Assembly (NCBI RefSeq): GCF_027409185.1
Contig: NC_084462.1
Location: 23,349,577-23,413,576, forward strand
Direction of reading: 5' to 3'
From: Cynocephalus volans
Taxonomy: Eukaryota > Chordata > Mammalia > Dermoptera > Cynocephalidae
Length of the DNA: 64,000 nucleotides
The notes beneath the pieces were generated by a model, which had not been told where the DNA came from, did not search any database, and saw only the letters and a list, made by a program, of their open reading frames with translations. This document shows, in pieces, positions 51,540 to 64,000 of the stretch (the stretch's first letter is position 1; every line of letters begins with the position of its first letter). A program made the translations under genes and the position numbers.

Positions 51540-51995
51540 TGTGTGCACGTGGTAAAGCATTAAAATGGTAGAAGAGGATAATATTTTTATATTATTAAGA
51601 ATGATGTCTTTTTTGATAGACACTTTTAAGAGATTAAGGGAATTCTTTGATATTAGTTATTAAAGACTTTTTTATATCATAAATGGGAGTTGGATATTAT
51701 CAAATTATTTTTCTGAAGGTATCGAGAAAATACGACTTTTCTCCTTTAATCTATTGATATGATCATTGGTATCTATATATTTTTTCTCCTAACCACCCTT
51801 GAATTCCAGAGTGAAATTCAACTTGGTCACGGTGTATCATCTTTTGATCACTGCTGGATTTGGTTTGCTACTATTTTGTTGAACATTTTTATGTTGCTGC
51901 TCATGAGTGAGACTGGATATAATTCCTTTGTTGTCCTGTTTTTTGGTGTGACTTGCTTTCATAGAATGAGTTAGGGATGATGCTCTGATTTTCAG
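51540..51995 (-). mobile_element. Old antisense L1 ORF2 fragment
   Basis: The + strand carries the antisense pattern of L1 ORF2 (aatctattgatatgatcatt, then tggatttggtttgctactat and gctttcatagaatgagtta). Heavily decayed. Confidence 0.65.
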
Positions 51996-53679
51996 TTCTA
52001 TACATTGATTTGACACTTTGGGTTCTCTCAGCTTCAGCTCTAGATGGCTGTCAATGGTCCATGCCTCCTAGTAGTTAAGCCCCTGTGCAATCCTCTCTCC
52101 TTTCTGATGTTCTGATGGGTCCAGTGATCTGTACTTTTTAAAAGCTCGCTGTGCACTTGGAGTGTAACGTGCATCCTGGGTTGACAGCCACTGTGTGTTC
52201 CTCCGTAGGAACTGGGAGCATGCAGTAGTGGGACCCTCCCCACCACCTGCCTGCTGAGGCAGTAGTAGAGCCTTGTTGGGGAAGACGATGGCCTAAGTTG
52301 ACTCCTGAAGGATGGTCAGGAATTTACCAGATGGAAAATGGGTTTGGCCTACTCCAGTCTGAAGAACAGCCTGTGCAGACACAAGGAGATGTGGACATGT
52401 CAAATTTGGTGAGTTTGGGGAGTGGCAAATCATACAATTTGTTTAAAACATCTCATCCATATGGAGAAATGGTCTGCGACAAGACTGAGGAAGCCAGCTG
52501 AGGCCAGATGAAGAAGAGTCTTGCATTGCTACCTGGAGGCAATTAGCTTTTATACTGTGATGATGGGAGCAATTGGAGCAATTAAAGCAAAGGAGAAATG
52601 TTATAAGATTTGTGTTTTATGAGGTTCTCTCTGGTGGCTGAGTAGGGGGGATTCCCTTGATAAGGCCAGCCTGGGGCCAGGCAAAACATGTTAGGATGGA
52701 ACTGCAACAATTATGAGAGACAGCTCAGGCTTTGAAGTTCTTTTGCAAAACACCCCATGATGCTTATCTTTTTATTCATTAATTTTTTGTTTCATTAATT
52801 TCCTTCTATGTGTTCTGAATTTTGCTTAACATTCTGATTTCTCTTGCTCATTGGTTTAATCACCTTTTACTTTCTGCTTTCCTGGCAACACATATGATTC
52901 TGATTGTGACATGTCAGAACTAGCTGCAACATCCATCTTCCAGCTGATGCCCCGAGTTCAGTGAACACTCAATTTGGTATTGGATAGAGGGTGTGCTTGT
53001 GATCTTTGTTTTTGTATTCACAACCAGTTCTGTAGCATTTTGTAGCCACACTGGCAGTGTACTGGGAAGTGTGGATGAAACGTTTATCCCATTTGAGGCC
53101 GACACACCCTGTCGAGTTATTTCAGGAGGCCCCTTGGAATCCAAGCACGTATTACACTGGCAAAATTTGGAAGCCTGTGTCCATGCCCTGGTTTCATGGT
53201 ATAATCATTTGAGAAAGTCTCTTGCCCTTCTGTCTTTATCCACATCTGCAAAGTGGGATTTACCGTCTTCCCAGCACTAGTTATCTTACAGAGTTGTGAG
53301 GATCAATCAAGAGAGATGGGAAAAAACTTTATAAACTGTAAAGTACCACAGAGATGTTAGTGGTTAGTTTATCAGGAAAAAGACACTCTTGGATGGAGTA
53401 GAATGTGAGCAGCCATTATTAAGTCCTTGATTTCTTCCTCCTTTTGCTGTAAGGTCTACAGAAGTGCTTATGCTTTAGGGCAAGGGAGCAGCAAGGATGT
53501 TCCCCCTGCCACCCCCATTCTAGCTGTCATTAACAGGCTTGCTAGGGGTTCTCACCGTGTTCCTCTGTCTGGTCACTATCCATTCAGGAGGCCTGGGTTG
53601 TACTGCTAGTTCTCCCATGAATTCTGTCTGGCCTTGGGAAAAGCCGAGGCTGTGTTAAAAGATTAGGACCTTTCTTCTA
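51996..53679. other. Intergenic DNA, no gene seen
   Basis: No recognised feature apart from weak similarity to old repeats near 52480-52720. Confidence 0.5.
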
Positions 53680-53885
53680 AAGCTAGACAATCTAAATTTG
53701 AATCCTGGCTGTGCTGGCAATTGGTGATGTAACCTTGATGGGTCGGTTAATCTTTTGTGGGTCAGTTTGCTCATTTGTAAAGTAGGGATCATAACAATAC
53801 CTGTGTCATAGGGTTGTTGGACAGATTGAATCAGTTAAAGCAGGTAAAGTACTGAGAATGATAAACATTAGGTGTTGTTGCCTGA
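53680..53885 (+). mobile_element. MIR SINE
   Basis: Core pattern aatcctggctgtgctggcaa, cagtttgctcatttgtaaag, catagggttgttggacagat and gtaaagtactgag, as in MIR. Confidence 0.85.
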
Positions 53886-53895
53886 AGTAAGGTAG

Positions 53896-53918
53896 GTGTG
53901 TGTGTGTGTGTGTGTGTC
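53896..53918 (+). repeat. (TG)n microsatellite
   Basis: About eleven TG units directly after the MIR. Confidence 0.85.
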
Positions 53919-55482
53919 CATTTCTCTGCAGTCCTGGGAGACAAGTCATTCTAGAATTTAAAGCTCAGGGCCTACATGGGCTGTTTTCTTTTCCCAGGTT
54001 CATCCTATTCCATCTTTGCTCTTTATCTTGCCCATAGGATGTCTTGGTTCCTGATGGAGATGGAGGACCTGGGGGATCCTAAGTGATATAAAAGAGAAGG
54101 AAAATGAAGGAGAGGGATATCTTAGAAAATCCTAGAGGGACACAGAAGCCGAGCAAGGTAGGCAGTCCTGCAGGGGTCCCGTGATTGGGAGGAGGATGAT
54201 CTTGGTCTTCTTAGGTCAATTCTGGTCAATTTCCCTCACAGACAGATGAGGAAACAGGCCTGGGCTTGCCCAAGGTCTCACCCTGCCATCCATGAAGTCC
54301 TTTTGATTCTGTTGTCTTTATATCTTTCAAAGGAGGAGAGAATTTCAGGAAAGATAGAAGAGTCAACTGTGTTAAATACTGCTGGGAGCTTAAGTAAAGG
54401 GTTCTTGTATTTCATCGCATTTATCTCAATTCATAATTCAATATTAATTTGTGTGATTATTTGTTTAGAGTCTCTTTCCTTGTTAGAGTGTAAACTTCAT
54501 GAGGATAAGGAGCTAATTCTATTATATTTAGCACTTGCCACGTGGTCTGAACACATCAGACATACAGCACAACCAACATACAATGCTGTTGAGGTGAGGC
54601 AGCCACCTCTCCAATGCCGAAAGAGAATGTCCACGGACCTGCCACTCTCTTCACTACCACCTCCCCCAACCATGAGGCCCAGAGGCTACTCTCCACCTCC
54701 AGCCACCAAAACTTAGATACCACCTCGTTACCCCCAACAGGCAAGATCAAGTTTCACCCTACTGAGAAGAATAAGGACTTGAGAACTGAGTTACGGAAAA
54801 ATAATTTTGCTTTTTTTTTTTTTTTTTTTGTATTTAAAAATTTTAACCTGTGAAATTTGAATCTAAAACAGTAATCATTCTGGAACAATGCTGCCTCCCC
54901 ATACCATGAGCAATTCACTTGGCCCATGGAAGTCACAACAAGCTTCCCAGAAGAAGTACCACTTGGGCTAACAAAAAAGGACGGAAATATCGGACTGATG
55001 GTGCTCTTTGTATCACCGAGTCTCTGGACAACCTCCCCATCTATGCTGATAACTCAGTCTTATGCTTCTCAGAAGGTTATTTATAATATCATTTCCACCC
55101 ATTGCTAAGGAGACCGAGAAAGAAGATAAGTCATTCAATGTTAATAAGGACACTATGTCTCTCATACCTGTATAATTACCTTTACTTGTCTTTGCTTTAA
55201 TTATCTGTATATTTGTGTCTATCTTCAACCAGAATAATGTCTGGGCCTTAGTCATCTTTGTACCCTAAGCTCTTGGAGCATAGCTTTAAAAGTACATGAT
55301 GAGTGCTTTAATACACAAGTGAGTAGATGAGAGACATGGGGTGGTCAGCATATTTTTCCAATACATAGTGTCTTCCTTCACACATTCAGCACAATTCTTA
55401 GTAGGTAAGTCTCTTAGTAGGTGTTACGTTCTGTAGAATTAAGTGGCACAAAGAACATGACTTCTATTATTTCCCCTTGCAG
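53919..55482. other. Intergenic DNA, no gene seen
   Basis: An L2-like tail lies near 54470-54560 and a 19-base poly(T) run at 54811-54829. No gene. Confidence 0.5.
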
Positions 55483-55594
55483 AGCAAGGCTACTTGCTTT
55501 GTTTAGTACGTGGTGCTGGCTACATTTCAGTCCCAGCCAATGACCAGCGTATTAATGTTGATATAGATCGCAACCAGCTGGATCAGATCCTGAG
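55483..55594 (+). other. Exon-like island of unknown identity
   Basis: 112 bp between a pyrimidine-rich acceptor (ttatttccccttgcag) and a good donor (gtaggtaaag). One frame is open across it and gives a protein-like text including RGAGYISVPANDQRINVDI. I do not recognise the protein, and it is not CYP3A. It could be a relict exon of another gene or pseudogene, or chance. Confidence 0.3.
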
Positions 55595-55640
55595 GTAGGT
55601 AAAGCAGGTGGATGGTCATATTAGAATTAGTTATAAAATG

Positions 55641-56115
55641 TCTTAGTCCATTTTTTGTTGCTTATAGCAGAATGCCTGAAACTGGGTAATTTATGAAGAA
55701 GACAATTATTTCTCACAGTTCTGGAGGTTGGGAATTTCAATGTTGGAGGGTCTCATTTGGCGAGGCTCTTCTTGCTGGTGAGGACTCTTGGCTGAGTCCC
55801 AAGATGGTGCAAGGTATCACATGGTGAGGGGGCTAGTATGTGCAAACTCAGGTCTCTCCTTCTCTTCTTATAAAGCCACCAGTCCCACTCTCTTGATCGC
55901 CCATTAATACATTAAACCATTGTTTCTTTGATCCATGAATGTGTTAATTCATCCATCAGGGCAGAGCTCTCATGACCACATCACCTGTTAAATGATTCAA
56001 ATTTCAAAAACCAAAGGTAGATTTCTCACCTTCCTTTTTAGATATTTCCTTATATGTTCCAATGGTGATTAAGTGTCAGCATGAGTTTCAGAGGGGACAG
56101 ACATTTAAACTATAG
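55641..56115 (-). mobile_element. MaLR-type LTR at the left part of copy B
   Basis: Starts tcttagtccattttttgttg, has actgggtaatttatgaagaa and cacagttctggaggttggg, and ends aactatagcatgaac. Its last part pairs with positions 1-75, so the element predates the duplication. Confidence 0.75.
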
Positions 56116-58621
56116 CATGAACTTAGACAAATATGTGTTTTGGAGGATGATAAAAATGCAGTTTTCACAGGAGTTTTGTTTCCAAGTAGTACAAATAAGG
56201 CCTTGGGTTTAGGTGAGCTAATTAAATTGTTGATAGTTAATAGATGACAGTCTTATACTTCCTTGTTTGAATGTATTCTGTGTACTTCTCAGGTTGGGAA
56301 CATAGAGAGGGAGATCTTTCACAACATTACCCTTAGTATGGTCATGCCTTGCACTTTTTTTGTCTGTGGTGAGATGAGATGGAGTCCTTTGCTCTGGAAG
56401 ATCCATTGGGGAGATATTTGAGTAACTATGGAGATAGCGACTAGCATCTAAACCAATTTGTTTTGCAGTCTTGGGTCTCACTATTTTCCATAGTGACCCT
56501 TATCAGGAATGATAGGTGTGCCAGAGCAGCAGAGGAATTTTCAATCTCCACATTAGCTATATAAAATATTTTGTTGTGATCAATAGCTGTTGCAAAGACA
56601 CTTGCAGTCTCTAAGTTCAGTTTCTACATTTGTAAACCAGGAATAGGAGCATGACCCTATTTAATAGTGTCCAGTGGAGCCATTGGAAGGAGGCAGAATT
56701 CCCTGGGTTTTCAGTCCTACTTTTCCTGAGGATTGTCTCCCACCTCCCCATGTCTGTTCTTTGCTGATATTCTAGCTTGCTGTCACTTTTTCTGTAATTG
56801 CCTCTCTGTTGGGCTCTGCTATCCCAGAGAATCCAGAGTATTCCACATGCACACTTCCTTTCCTGTGTGCTTCTGTCTGTCACTCCACTGGGAGGCTGTT
56901 CCTGAGGAAGGGGAGATTGTGGCTTCTAGCCCACACCTGGCACAATACCTACATGTGATGTTCACCCACTTGGCTTGAATCAGTGCACGAATGAATAGAT
57001 GTATTGTTGCATTACACTTGCCAGGAGCGAGGGATTTTACTCAGTGCTTGGAGGAGAAATCCTCAAAACAACGGTTACAAATTATGATGGTAGACATTTC
57101 AGTCTGCTTGACAAGCTCCCAAGGAAAGAAAGGGAGGCAGGTGAGATAGTTGTGACTTAATACATTTTACCAATGAGGTGTCCACCTACTCAGGCTAGTG
57201 TTGGGCAGCCTTGGGCACTTACAAGCAAGACAGATGGGAAGAGTTGGTGAGGTATGGGTGTCAGCTTCTGCAGAAGGGCTGAAAGTGGGAAAGGATAACA
57301 ATAAAAGGAAGTACACAAGAACAGCTTAAACTTCTCTTTCTGTTGAGTTTTAAGAACTTTGAGGTATTGTTTGTCATTAATCCATGATTCCTCAGGCCAA
57401 GCTTATATGGAACATGGGTCAGAGTGGTGATAATGAGCCTGTGTGATTTCCAAATGCTCAGCCATGGGATCTCTGCCATCAGGAGTGCAGCGGGGGCTTA
57501 CAGGTGACAGTGGCTGCTGTTACAGTCCTCCTCCTTATGGTTCCTGGGGCCGGTTCTCCACCCATTAGAAAATCCCCCACTCAGTGTAAAGCAGGAAGCC
57601 ATCTGCTCTGATCTCCACGGCCCCAAAGAGAAAGCTCGAATCATCTTTTTGGAGCTATGGGTGCTGTGTGTGCTGCCTGTAGTGACATCTGCTTCGTCAT
57701 TGGTGGCTAAGGTGGTTCCGATCCATCTGGCCATCCAGGCTGCCACTGTCCCCTTCTTTCTCTTTTCACCCACAGTTCTTTGACATGCAGTCTTTCCAGA
57801 GAGAAGGAGCTATTCTTTTGTTAAGAATCTGTCTAAATTGCTGTCTACTGCAGGACCATCTCAGGGACTGTTCAGGAAGCAGCATGAATCTGTACTGGTT
57901 GCTGCAGCCATCAGCTCCATATCTTGCATGTTGTGTGGCTCTTTGAGGGGCCCTGATGCCAACAGAATCTTGGTAGATCACTGTGAACTTGCAGCGATGG
58001 CAGATGAGGCCCAGCCAAGCCTTCTTGCTGTATAATAATACAGGAAGATGGAGTGGTCACAAACAGTCACAGGAAAATGACACGCAAGAACCCAGCAATC
58101 TCACCCAACTCAGCTCAAGCAACCAGCAGCAAGCCCTCTCTGTGGAAATTACTCTGCTGGAGACTAGGGAGATTATGGTGAATGGTCCTCAGACTGTTCC
58201 CTCGAGAATCTCACGATGTGGTACAGGAAATGTGTGCTAGAGTGAAGAGAGGCTAATAACAGTTGTGTGGGGGGGAATAGAAGTTGCCCAGAGGAGGAGG
58301 TGGTTACATATGTTTGAGGAAGTTGGTGAGGAAAGTGTCTAACAGAAAGAAGGGATTCTGTCTGAGTTGGTTTTGGAAGGAAGAGTAGGAGACTTGTATG
58401 GGGCACAGGGGATTCTAGGCAGAGGAAACTACCTGGGTAAAGATCTGTAGGTATAGCACGATTGGATGGATTTCATGTATTTTGGAATGATGGCAGCATG
58501 GAGACCAGAGCAGGATAGAGATTTAATGCCAATGGCTTCACTTCAGTTTCTGACAAGAACCCATGACCTTTGGGCTTATTGATACCACTGATTAAGTTGT
58601 TTATTGATTGACCACAGAATA
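56116..58621. other. Upstream DNA of copy B
   Basis: Collinear with 76-2871 but without the SINE: the empty site is at about 58224-58241. No gene. Confidence 0.8.
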
Positions 58622-58639
58622 TGAATTCAAAGGAGGTCA
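58622..58639 (+). promoter_or_regulatory. ER6 nuclear-receptor element, copy B
   Basis: Identical to the copy A element (TGAATT-n6-AGGTCA) at the same distance from the ATG, so both genes should keep PXR/CAR responsiveness. Confidence 0.8.
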
Positions 58640-58768
58640 AAGTAGTGGTGTCCATGATCCTTTGCCAACCACCAGGGTGCAGAGGGCACTGGAATTCCTC
58701 TAGCTGCAGGAGGAGCACAGGTGGCCCTTCTACTGGCTGCTGCTCTGGCCCCACCTCTCTCCTCAGCA

Positions 58769-58776
58769 CATAAATA
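58769..58776 (+). promoter_or_regulatory. TATA-like box, copy B
   Basis: CATAAATA, identical to copy A in sequence and spacing. Confidence 0.65.
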
Positions 58777-58897
58777 CTCCAGGCAGCCCCAGTGAATCAG
58801 TGCTGGGCAGGGCAGGAAAGCTGTGTCTGCACAGCTCGGCAAGGAGCCGCACACAGAGCCAAAAGGAAAACCCAGAGAAGAGAATTGGGGAAGGAAA

Positions 58898-58974
58898 ATG
58901 GCGATGGACCTGATCTCAAATTTTTCCCTGGCAAGCTGGGTTCTCCTGGTTATGAGCCTGGTGCTCATCTATCT
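58898..58974 (+). CDS. CYP3A: CYP3A copy B exon 1
   Basis: Second tandem CYP3A gene, same strand. The start is MDLISNFS from the ATG at 58904, again with an in-frame ATG two codons upstream (58898). Donor gtgagt at 58975. Against copy A it has seven base changes in 77, six of them amino-acid changing (P5S, D6N, A16V, T17M), while the 200 bases upstream are identical. Intact so far; exons 3-13 lie outside the window. Confidence 0.93.
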
Positions 58975-61900
58975 GTGAGTAACTGTCTAGGCTTGTCTGC
59001 TCTGTGATCTTGGACTTGAAGTGTTAACCAGGCCTCTCTTTTCCTTATCTGTTTTGAAGTTCAAGAGAGAGAATGGAGGGGACGTTACTTAAGCTTTGGA
59101 TGCTACAAACACATAAGGGATTATTATTAATCTTATGTTGATCCATTGAAGGAGTGAAGAAGCAATCGCCTTCCCCTCTGCCCCCTGCCATTCAGCTCCC
59201 ACCTCTGTGACTAGGAGGGTTTAGTGACCTCGTTTGGTCCTGGGGATAATCTTCTGATTGACTGTCAGTTTGGACCTAACTAAGCAAGCAGAATTCAGCA
59301 GCGGCAGAATACAAATAACTGGCCTCCATGTGCAGTGGGATCCTCATCCCCTTTTCATACTCTGGGGATTCTGGGCATAAGAGGGTTTGGTTTGGTTTCT
59401 GTCTCATAAACTTCACCTTCTGAGCTCCGTGTCTGCTGCAAGAGATGTGTAGAAGGATTGTCCCCTGTGGACGTGGGTGGGTCCTGCTCCCCTCCCTTCC
59501 ACCCCCCAGGATCATTAAACAAGCACCACGGAGCACTGAAGACTTCACGGGATACTCAGACTTGTCTCTTCCCTCTTTTCTGTGTCCCTCCCCTGGAATT
59601 CCCTCCCTCCTGAAACTCAGTTCCTCCAGCCTGTGATATGCAGAGCTATTTACCTCTAAATGAGGAATCTTTAGAGCAAAGGAGACCAGGCAGAACTCTT
59701 GAAGTTATATTCTTTTACATTTTTCTTCCAGTCTCTGTGAGTTAAGCCTCAGTATAGAGATTTATTTCTTCTGTGATATGAAATCTACTAGTAGCCTGAG
59801 AAAGCAAGATCCCCAAAAGCCAATCTGGATTTTAAGTTCTTTTTCTCTCTAAGTTTTGGGGCAGAAGGATAAATCAAAACCATCTGGTAGAGGAATTCCT
59901 TTCAGTGGCAGGATTTGGAGCAAGTAGAGGGAAAAGTTAATTTCCATGTGTGGGTGGGACAGGCTCCCCCCATGCCAGATTTGACTTCTATCTCCATCTC
60001 TCTTCAATAGAAGAGAATCGTGATGACATGAAAATGGAAAATATCAACTTGGTATTAATTCTTTGAAAGAAAGGTTGAAAATTTAGGATACTGTGGCAAC
60101 ATATTTTCCTTCCAATGACACTTAAAAATTAATTGACATGGTTTAATTTCATTCTATTTAATATCAGATTTTTAAAAAATTGATGTAATAGTATTTCCAG
60201 CGTGTTTGTTACAAAGGATAAAAGAGGGTTGTTGGTTCAGTGCTTGTGATAACAGAAGCTGTAATATAACCTCAGTTTGCTAGAATAATGTCAGGAATAT
60301 GAGTCTAATGCGGAAATATGAACCTTTATGACATAGGTCCCACATGTGTTTTTAAATATACCTGCCCAACAGGTTATTTTAATCCCTTAGTTTTAAATAT
60401 ACCTGCTTAGCAGTTTATCTTAATCTCAGTGCAGATAAATAAGCAAGACCTTGTGCCAATGATGATATAAAAGGTATGTGGGTAGGAATCAGGATGAAGT
60501 GGGAGAATATTCCTTACCTTTCCAGAAAGAATTCCCAGAGGTATTCTTCATGGTTCTTGGCCCCTACTGGAGGACACATGAAGGGCAGATGGTTTAGCAT
60601 GTCAAGTGCTTGAAGCCTGGGGACAGGGACACTGTCTAAGTCACTCTTTGTGTGGTCTGTTTGGAAGTAGAGCTGTCACTAGTGAATCTGGGAGCTGAGC
60701 AACCAACTCTGCAGCCTTAGAAGACATTGGTGCAGCCCCGGGTTTAATAGTTGTATAGCAGACAATGCCCTCATTATGCCAACACGATGTAAATGTAATA
60801 AAATAATTGGGTTTTCTGTTAGCCTCTTCATTTGTACCAAAAGCAGCATGTCTCTACTAAAAAGAGGGGAGCTGGAAAGGAACCAAGGAATTCACCCAGC
60901 CTACTGTCTGCCTTTATATAGTCCTATGTGAGATTTGACAGGCCCTCCTTGAGGGCCACTGTTGCTGGCACATTAACTCAGTTGCTTGGCCTCACTTGAG
61001 AGTTCATGTAACACACTGAAAATTCAGAAGCAGAAATTAGTCTAATTGATTTGCCATGGTTGCAATAGCAAGGGAAGGAACTGGAGTGGGACTAAACAAG
61101 GCCATCCTGGTTTGAGCAGTTGGTGCACACCTTTCCATGGACAGTTCTGGGCAAGGGACCCAAATGCCCGGCTGGGCCTTGCTGTGATGCCTCTGCTGGG
61201 TCCTTCCAATACACCTCCCTTAGTGCAATTTTGGTTTTATTTTATCTAGGTTTACTGGATTTGTACAGGATATTTGAAACCTACTCTGTCTGAAAGACTA
61301 ACATCTGAAAAAGAGGAAACAGGGTCTTAATCCAACTGTCTAGAACATTTTATGGTAACTGATTTTATGTTATCTTTTGCTGAAATTTGGAAGGCCCCAT
61401 CTCTTTTGTCTAAAGCCTTTGTGTGGCATGTAGAACCATTTATACACAGCACACTTTTCAGTTGTGTTTTCCTAATTTGCCTCTATGGGTCTACCTGGAA
61501 GGTTCATGGTTAAAATAGTGGCTGGCTCTCTCTTCCCTCAGTCTCTCTCCTTCCTCCAGTCTGCCATTTCTCAGTAACACTACAGTTAGAGGGTCTCCTA
61601 GGAACCAGAGCTCCAGTTGTGGAAGTCCATACATGACACCTCAAAGAGGAGTTGCAGGCAGGCCTGCCATAGGGAGTTCCAGCCTTAATAGATATTTGTA
61701 CGAAGAATGTTGATGTAAAGAGGTGGTAAACTAACTGTTTTGTGATTGACCATCTTGAACAAATGGGTGTTCCTAGCAGTGCTTACCAGGTGAGTACAGC
61801 CAGTTGGAGGCCAGATTCTGTGAGGGAGGAATGGCCTGGAAATAGTCTTTAGTGGTTAGTTCCTCTGCATGGTGTCATTCAAGAAGCACATGGGTCGATA

Positions 61901-62635
61901 TCATCATTCCCTGTAGCTCAAATAAACCAGATTGTCTGACAGTGAAAGCTTGGGTGTAGCTGAGAAGTGCTCACATTTCTATGAGGCCAATGAAAGCCTC
62001 AAACACAGTTTTTGTTCTATAGAAATAAGAACTTATGACTGCTCCAAGGTCTCTGTGTGAAGGCAGATTTGAAAAGGACCAGATTTTAAAACAGGATCTT
62101 GGCTTAGAGAGAATGAAAAGCACAAAAGCCTCTGAGCAAACTGTAGGAACAATGTCACCATATGTTCTCAGTGGCCCTCGGTGATGGGGTTGATGCAGTT
62201 ATGCAAAATTTTATCACTGGGGCAGAAATTTTTTTTCTGCCTTTCTACCTAGAATGAGAAAATACCAAATCATGGAAGGGTGGTCAACTTACTAAGTAGA
62301 TATAAGCAAATGGGATGCCCTAGAAGAATTCCAGCCTGAACCCATCAGGAGCACTCAAGTTTGGGGATGTGTATCAAGCATTCCCTTTAGCATTGGGACC
62401 ATGAAGACTTCAGCGGCTTTTAGCTAATCATTGCATCATTTGAGGGGTTTCCAAGTGGAGGCAGGAAAGGAGATTAGGAAGTAATGTAATTTTTGCTGTA
62501 TGAGTTGCTGTTGTTATTTATTGCCTACATGTTACCTCCATCACTTGATAGTTAGTTTCTGAGTCATTGACTAGTCAGCCCCTGTATCTACAAAGTCACA
62601 ATTGCTGTGATCTGGTTTTCTCTTTTACTTTTTAG
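58975..62635 (+). other. CYP3A copy B intron 1
   Basis: Collinear with copy A intron 1. Near-identical up to 59834, clearly more diverged after it. No recognised element. Confidence 0.85.
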
Positions 62636-62729
62636 ATATGGAACCCATACACATGGACTATTTAAGAAGATAGGAATTCCTGGGCCAACACCTCTGCCTG
62701 TGCTGGGAACTATTACAGGATACTTCAAG
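62636..62729 (+). CDS. CYP3A: CYP3A copy B exon 2
   Basis: 94 bp with intact splice sites (tttag acceptor, gtgagt donor) and an open frame joined to copy B exon 1. Encodes [12 protein letters not shown] through [13 protein letters not shown]. About ten differences from copy A, nine of them in the last 31 bases. The rest of the gene is beyond the window, so whether copy B is functional is unknown. Confidence 0.93.
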
Positions 62730-64000
62730 GTGAGTGTTGTTTGAGCTTCTTTTGTTTTTTATGGTCATAAGTACCAAGTTAGTTCCATCATTAGAAGTGT
62801 CACTACTTGGGAGGAAGTTCTTCAGTTTCACACTTTCAGAAACCATGTGTAGGCTCCACCCAGGGCATGGCCAGGGTCACCCCAGAAAACTGTTGTCAAC
62901 AGTTAGGAGCCTTAGGATTGCCTCCGTCAAACAGCTCCAATCTCTGCAGATTCAGCACTTGATGTTCAGGATTTAATTTTCAGACTGTGTGAGCAGCACA
63001 AAAAGGATTTTCTTCTACCCAGTGCAGATTCCCAGGAAAGTGGTGTCATCAGGAGGAAAGCAGGAAGGAGAGCTGCAGTAGCAGCTCATTAAGCTGTGTA
63101 CCCCAGATTCAAACTTTTCTGCTTGTAGTAAGAGTTCATGAGTAGCCTGTCTTCCCCCTTCTTCCTGGATAGTTTTGAAACTTCAGTTTATTAGGCAGCC
63201 TAAGTATTCACCATTGGGGAATCTGCACTTACTCGAGTTCTCTCAAGAACTGCTAAGTTCCCTGCGGTTATTTCCATGGCTCTACCCCGGCTTTTGTTTC
63301 CCATGACATCTTCGGGGATTTCAGACAGAGCAAAGTGTTCTGCTACATTTCTTGTCCTTCAGAGGAGGCACCCTATGGGTGAGTCTGAGCAGAGAGTGGG
63401 TATAACTGTGGCAAGATAGTGGTTTTCTATCAACTCCAGATATTTAACCACTAATGAGTTTTGTGTTTTAAACAAAGGCAGAATCATTTATACAAAATCA
63501 GTAGAAAGTAGATGATTTGAAAACATTATTAAAAATTTAATTTAACTGAACAGAATGTAATATGTGCCACACAGACAGAATCTTGGCTGAGCCTTCGTGT
63601 CTCACCCGGTTTGAGGCTTCGCCCAGAGCCTGGTCCCTGGACCGAAAGTCACGAGCTCTTGTGGGAAGGCCAGTGGCAAAGCTGTGTGCAGGCTGCTCTC
63701 GGGCTCAGATTTCCATTCCCACAGAAGTGAGGCTTGTTTCTCAGATTCTGCTTCTCCCAACTGAGGCCTTTACTGTCTGATTACCAGGCATAGTTAAAAC
63801 ATGACAACTGAAACTTAGTAATGGAGAAATTTTATTTTTAAGTTTCAAAAGTGAACACTCAGAGCAAGTAGTTTAAAATGCTGTGTCCTACGTGTAGAGG
63901 TGATAGTTCCCCACGTTTTCTGAGCTGAGCAGGAAAACGTCGTCCCTCACTCACTCATTCACGCTCACTCAGCAACGTGTCTTACTTAGACTTTTATAAA
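62730..64000 (+). other. CYP3A copy B intron 2, cut by window end
   Basis: Collinear with 7005-8381 of copy A, lacking about 110 bp at 63786. The next exon is expected about 0.5 kb beyond the window. Confidence 0.85.

Larger units (their letters stand above)
56051..64000 (+). repeat. Segmental duplication, copy B side
   Basis: Partner of 1-8381 in the same orientation. Identity is uneven: blocks of 200-300 bp without a difference alternate with stretches showing many changes. The left boundary is not defined, because copy A is cut off at position 1 inside the same LTR. Confidence 0.93.

Noticed and set aside
30300-55600. Detritus CYP3A exons between the two genes
   Set aside because: I looked for exon-like text of the haem loop, I-helix, K-helix and exon 4-5 region and saw none; an alignment search would be needed to exclude short remnants.

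Overview
The window is mammalian nuclear DNA: split genes with GT-AG introns, nested LINE-1 copies, MaLR-type LTRs, MIR, L2 and DNA-transposon fragments. Three SINEs have a tRNA-Ile-like head and a CTATATAGG motif. I associate that SINE type from memory with colugos (Dermoptera); this is an inference, and the window alone proves only 'placental mammal'.

The main content is a tandem pair of cytochrome P450 family 3 subfamily A (CYP3A) genes on the + strand. Copy A (about 3.05-30.3 kb) is complete: promoter, 13 coding exons, stop and 3'UTR. All exons splice in frame to a 503-residue enzyme (505 if an upstream in-frame ATG is used). The haem Cys is at residue 442, ExxR at 362-365 and the I-helix ETT at 308-310. 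The active-site wall differs from human CYP3A4 at several classic positions. Copy B starts at 58.9 kb and shows only exons 1 and 2 before the window ends, so its integrity downstream cannot be judged. Positions 1-8381 and 56051-64000 are the two copies of one segmental duplication.

Region by region: 1-2870 upstream DNA of copy A with a copy-A-specific SINE; 2872-3147 proximal promoter with a PXR/CAR-type ER6 site and TATA-like box; 3148-29794 exons and introns, with an antisense L1 in intron 7 and an L1/MaLR/SINE nest in intron 4; 29795 to about 30280 3'UTR with a palindromic MITE just before a poly(A) signal; 30.3-34.6 kb intergenic DNA with old repeats; 34.6-45 kb an antisense L1 split by a second antisense L1, with a SINE in the outer ORF1; 45-55.6 kb intergenic DNA, including nuclear-receptor half-site clusters at 51.2-51.3 kb that sit about 7.5 kb upstream of copy B and resemble the human CYP3A4 distal enhancer (XREM); 55.6-64 kb copy B.

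Both genes would encode ER-membrane monooxygenases for steroids and xenobiotics, probably induced through PXR/CAR by the conserved proximal ER6 and, for copy B, the distal cluster. I see no novel system. The most interesting points are the patchwork identity between the copies, a diverged exon 1 inside an otherwise identical promoter block, the derived upstream ATG, the active-site changes, and an unexplained exon-like island at 55.5 kb.
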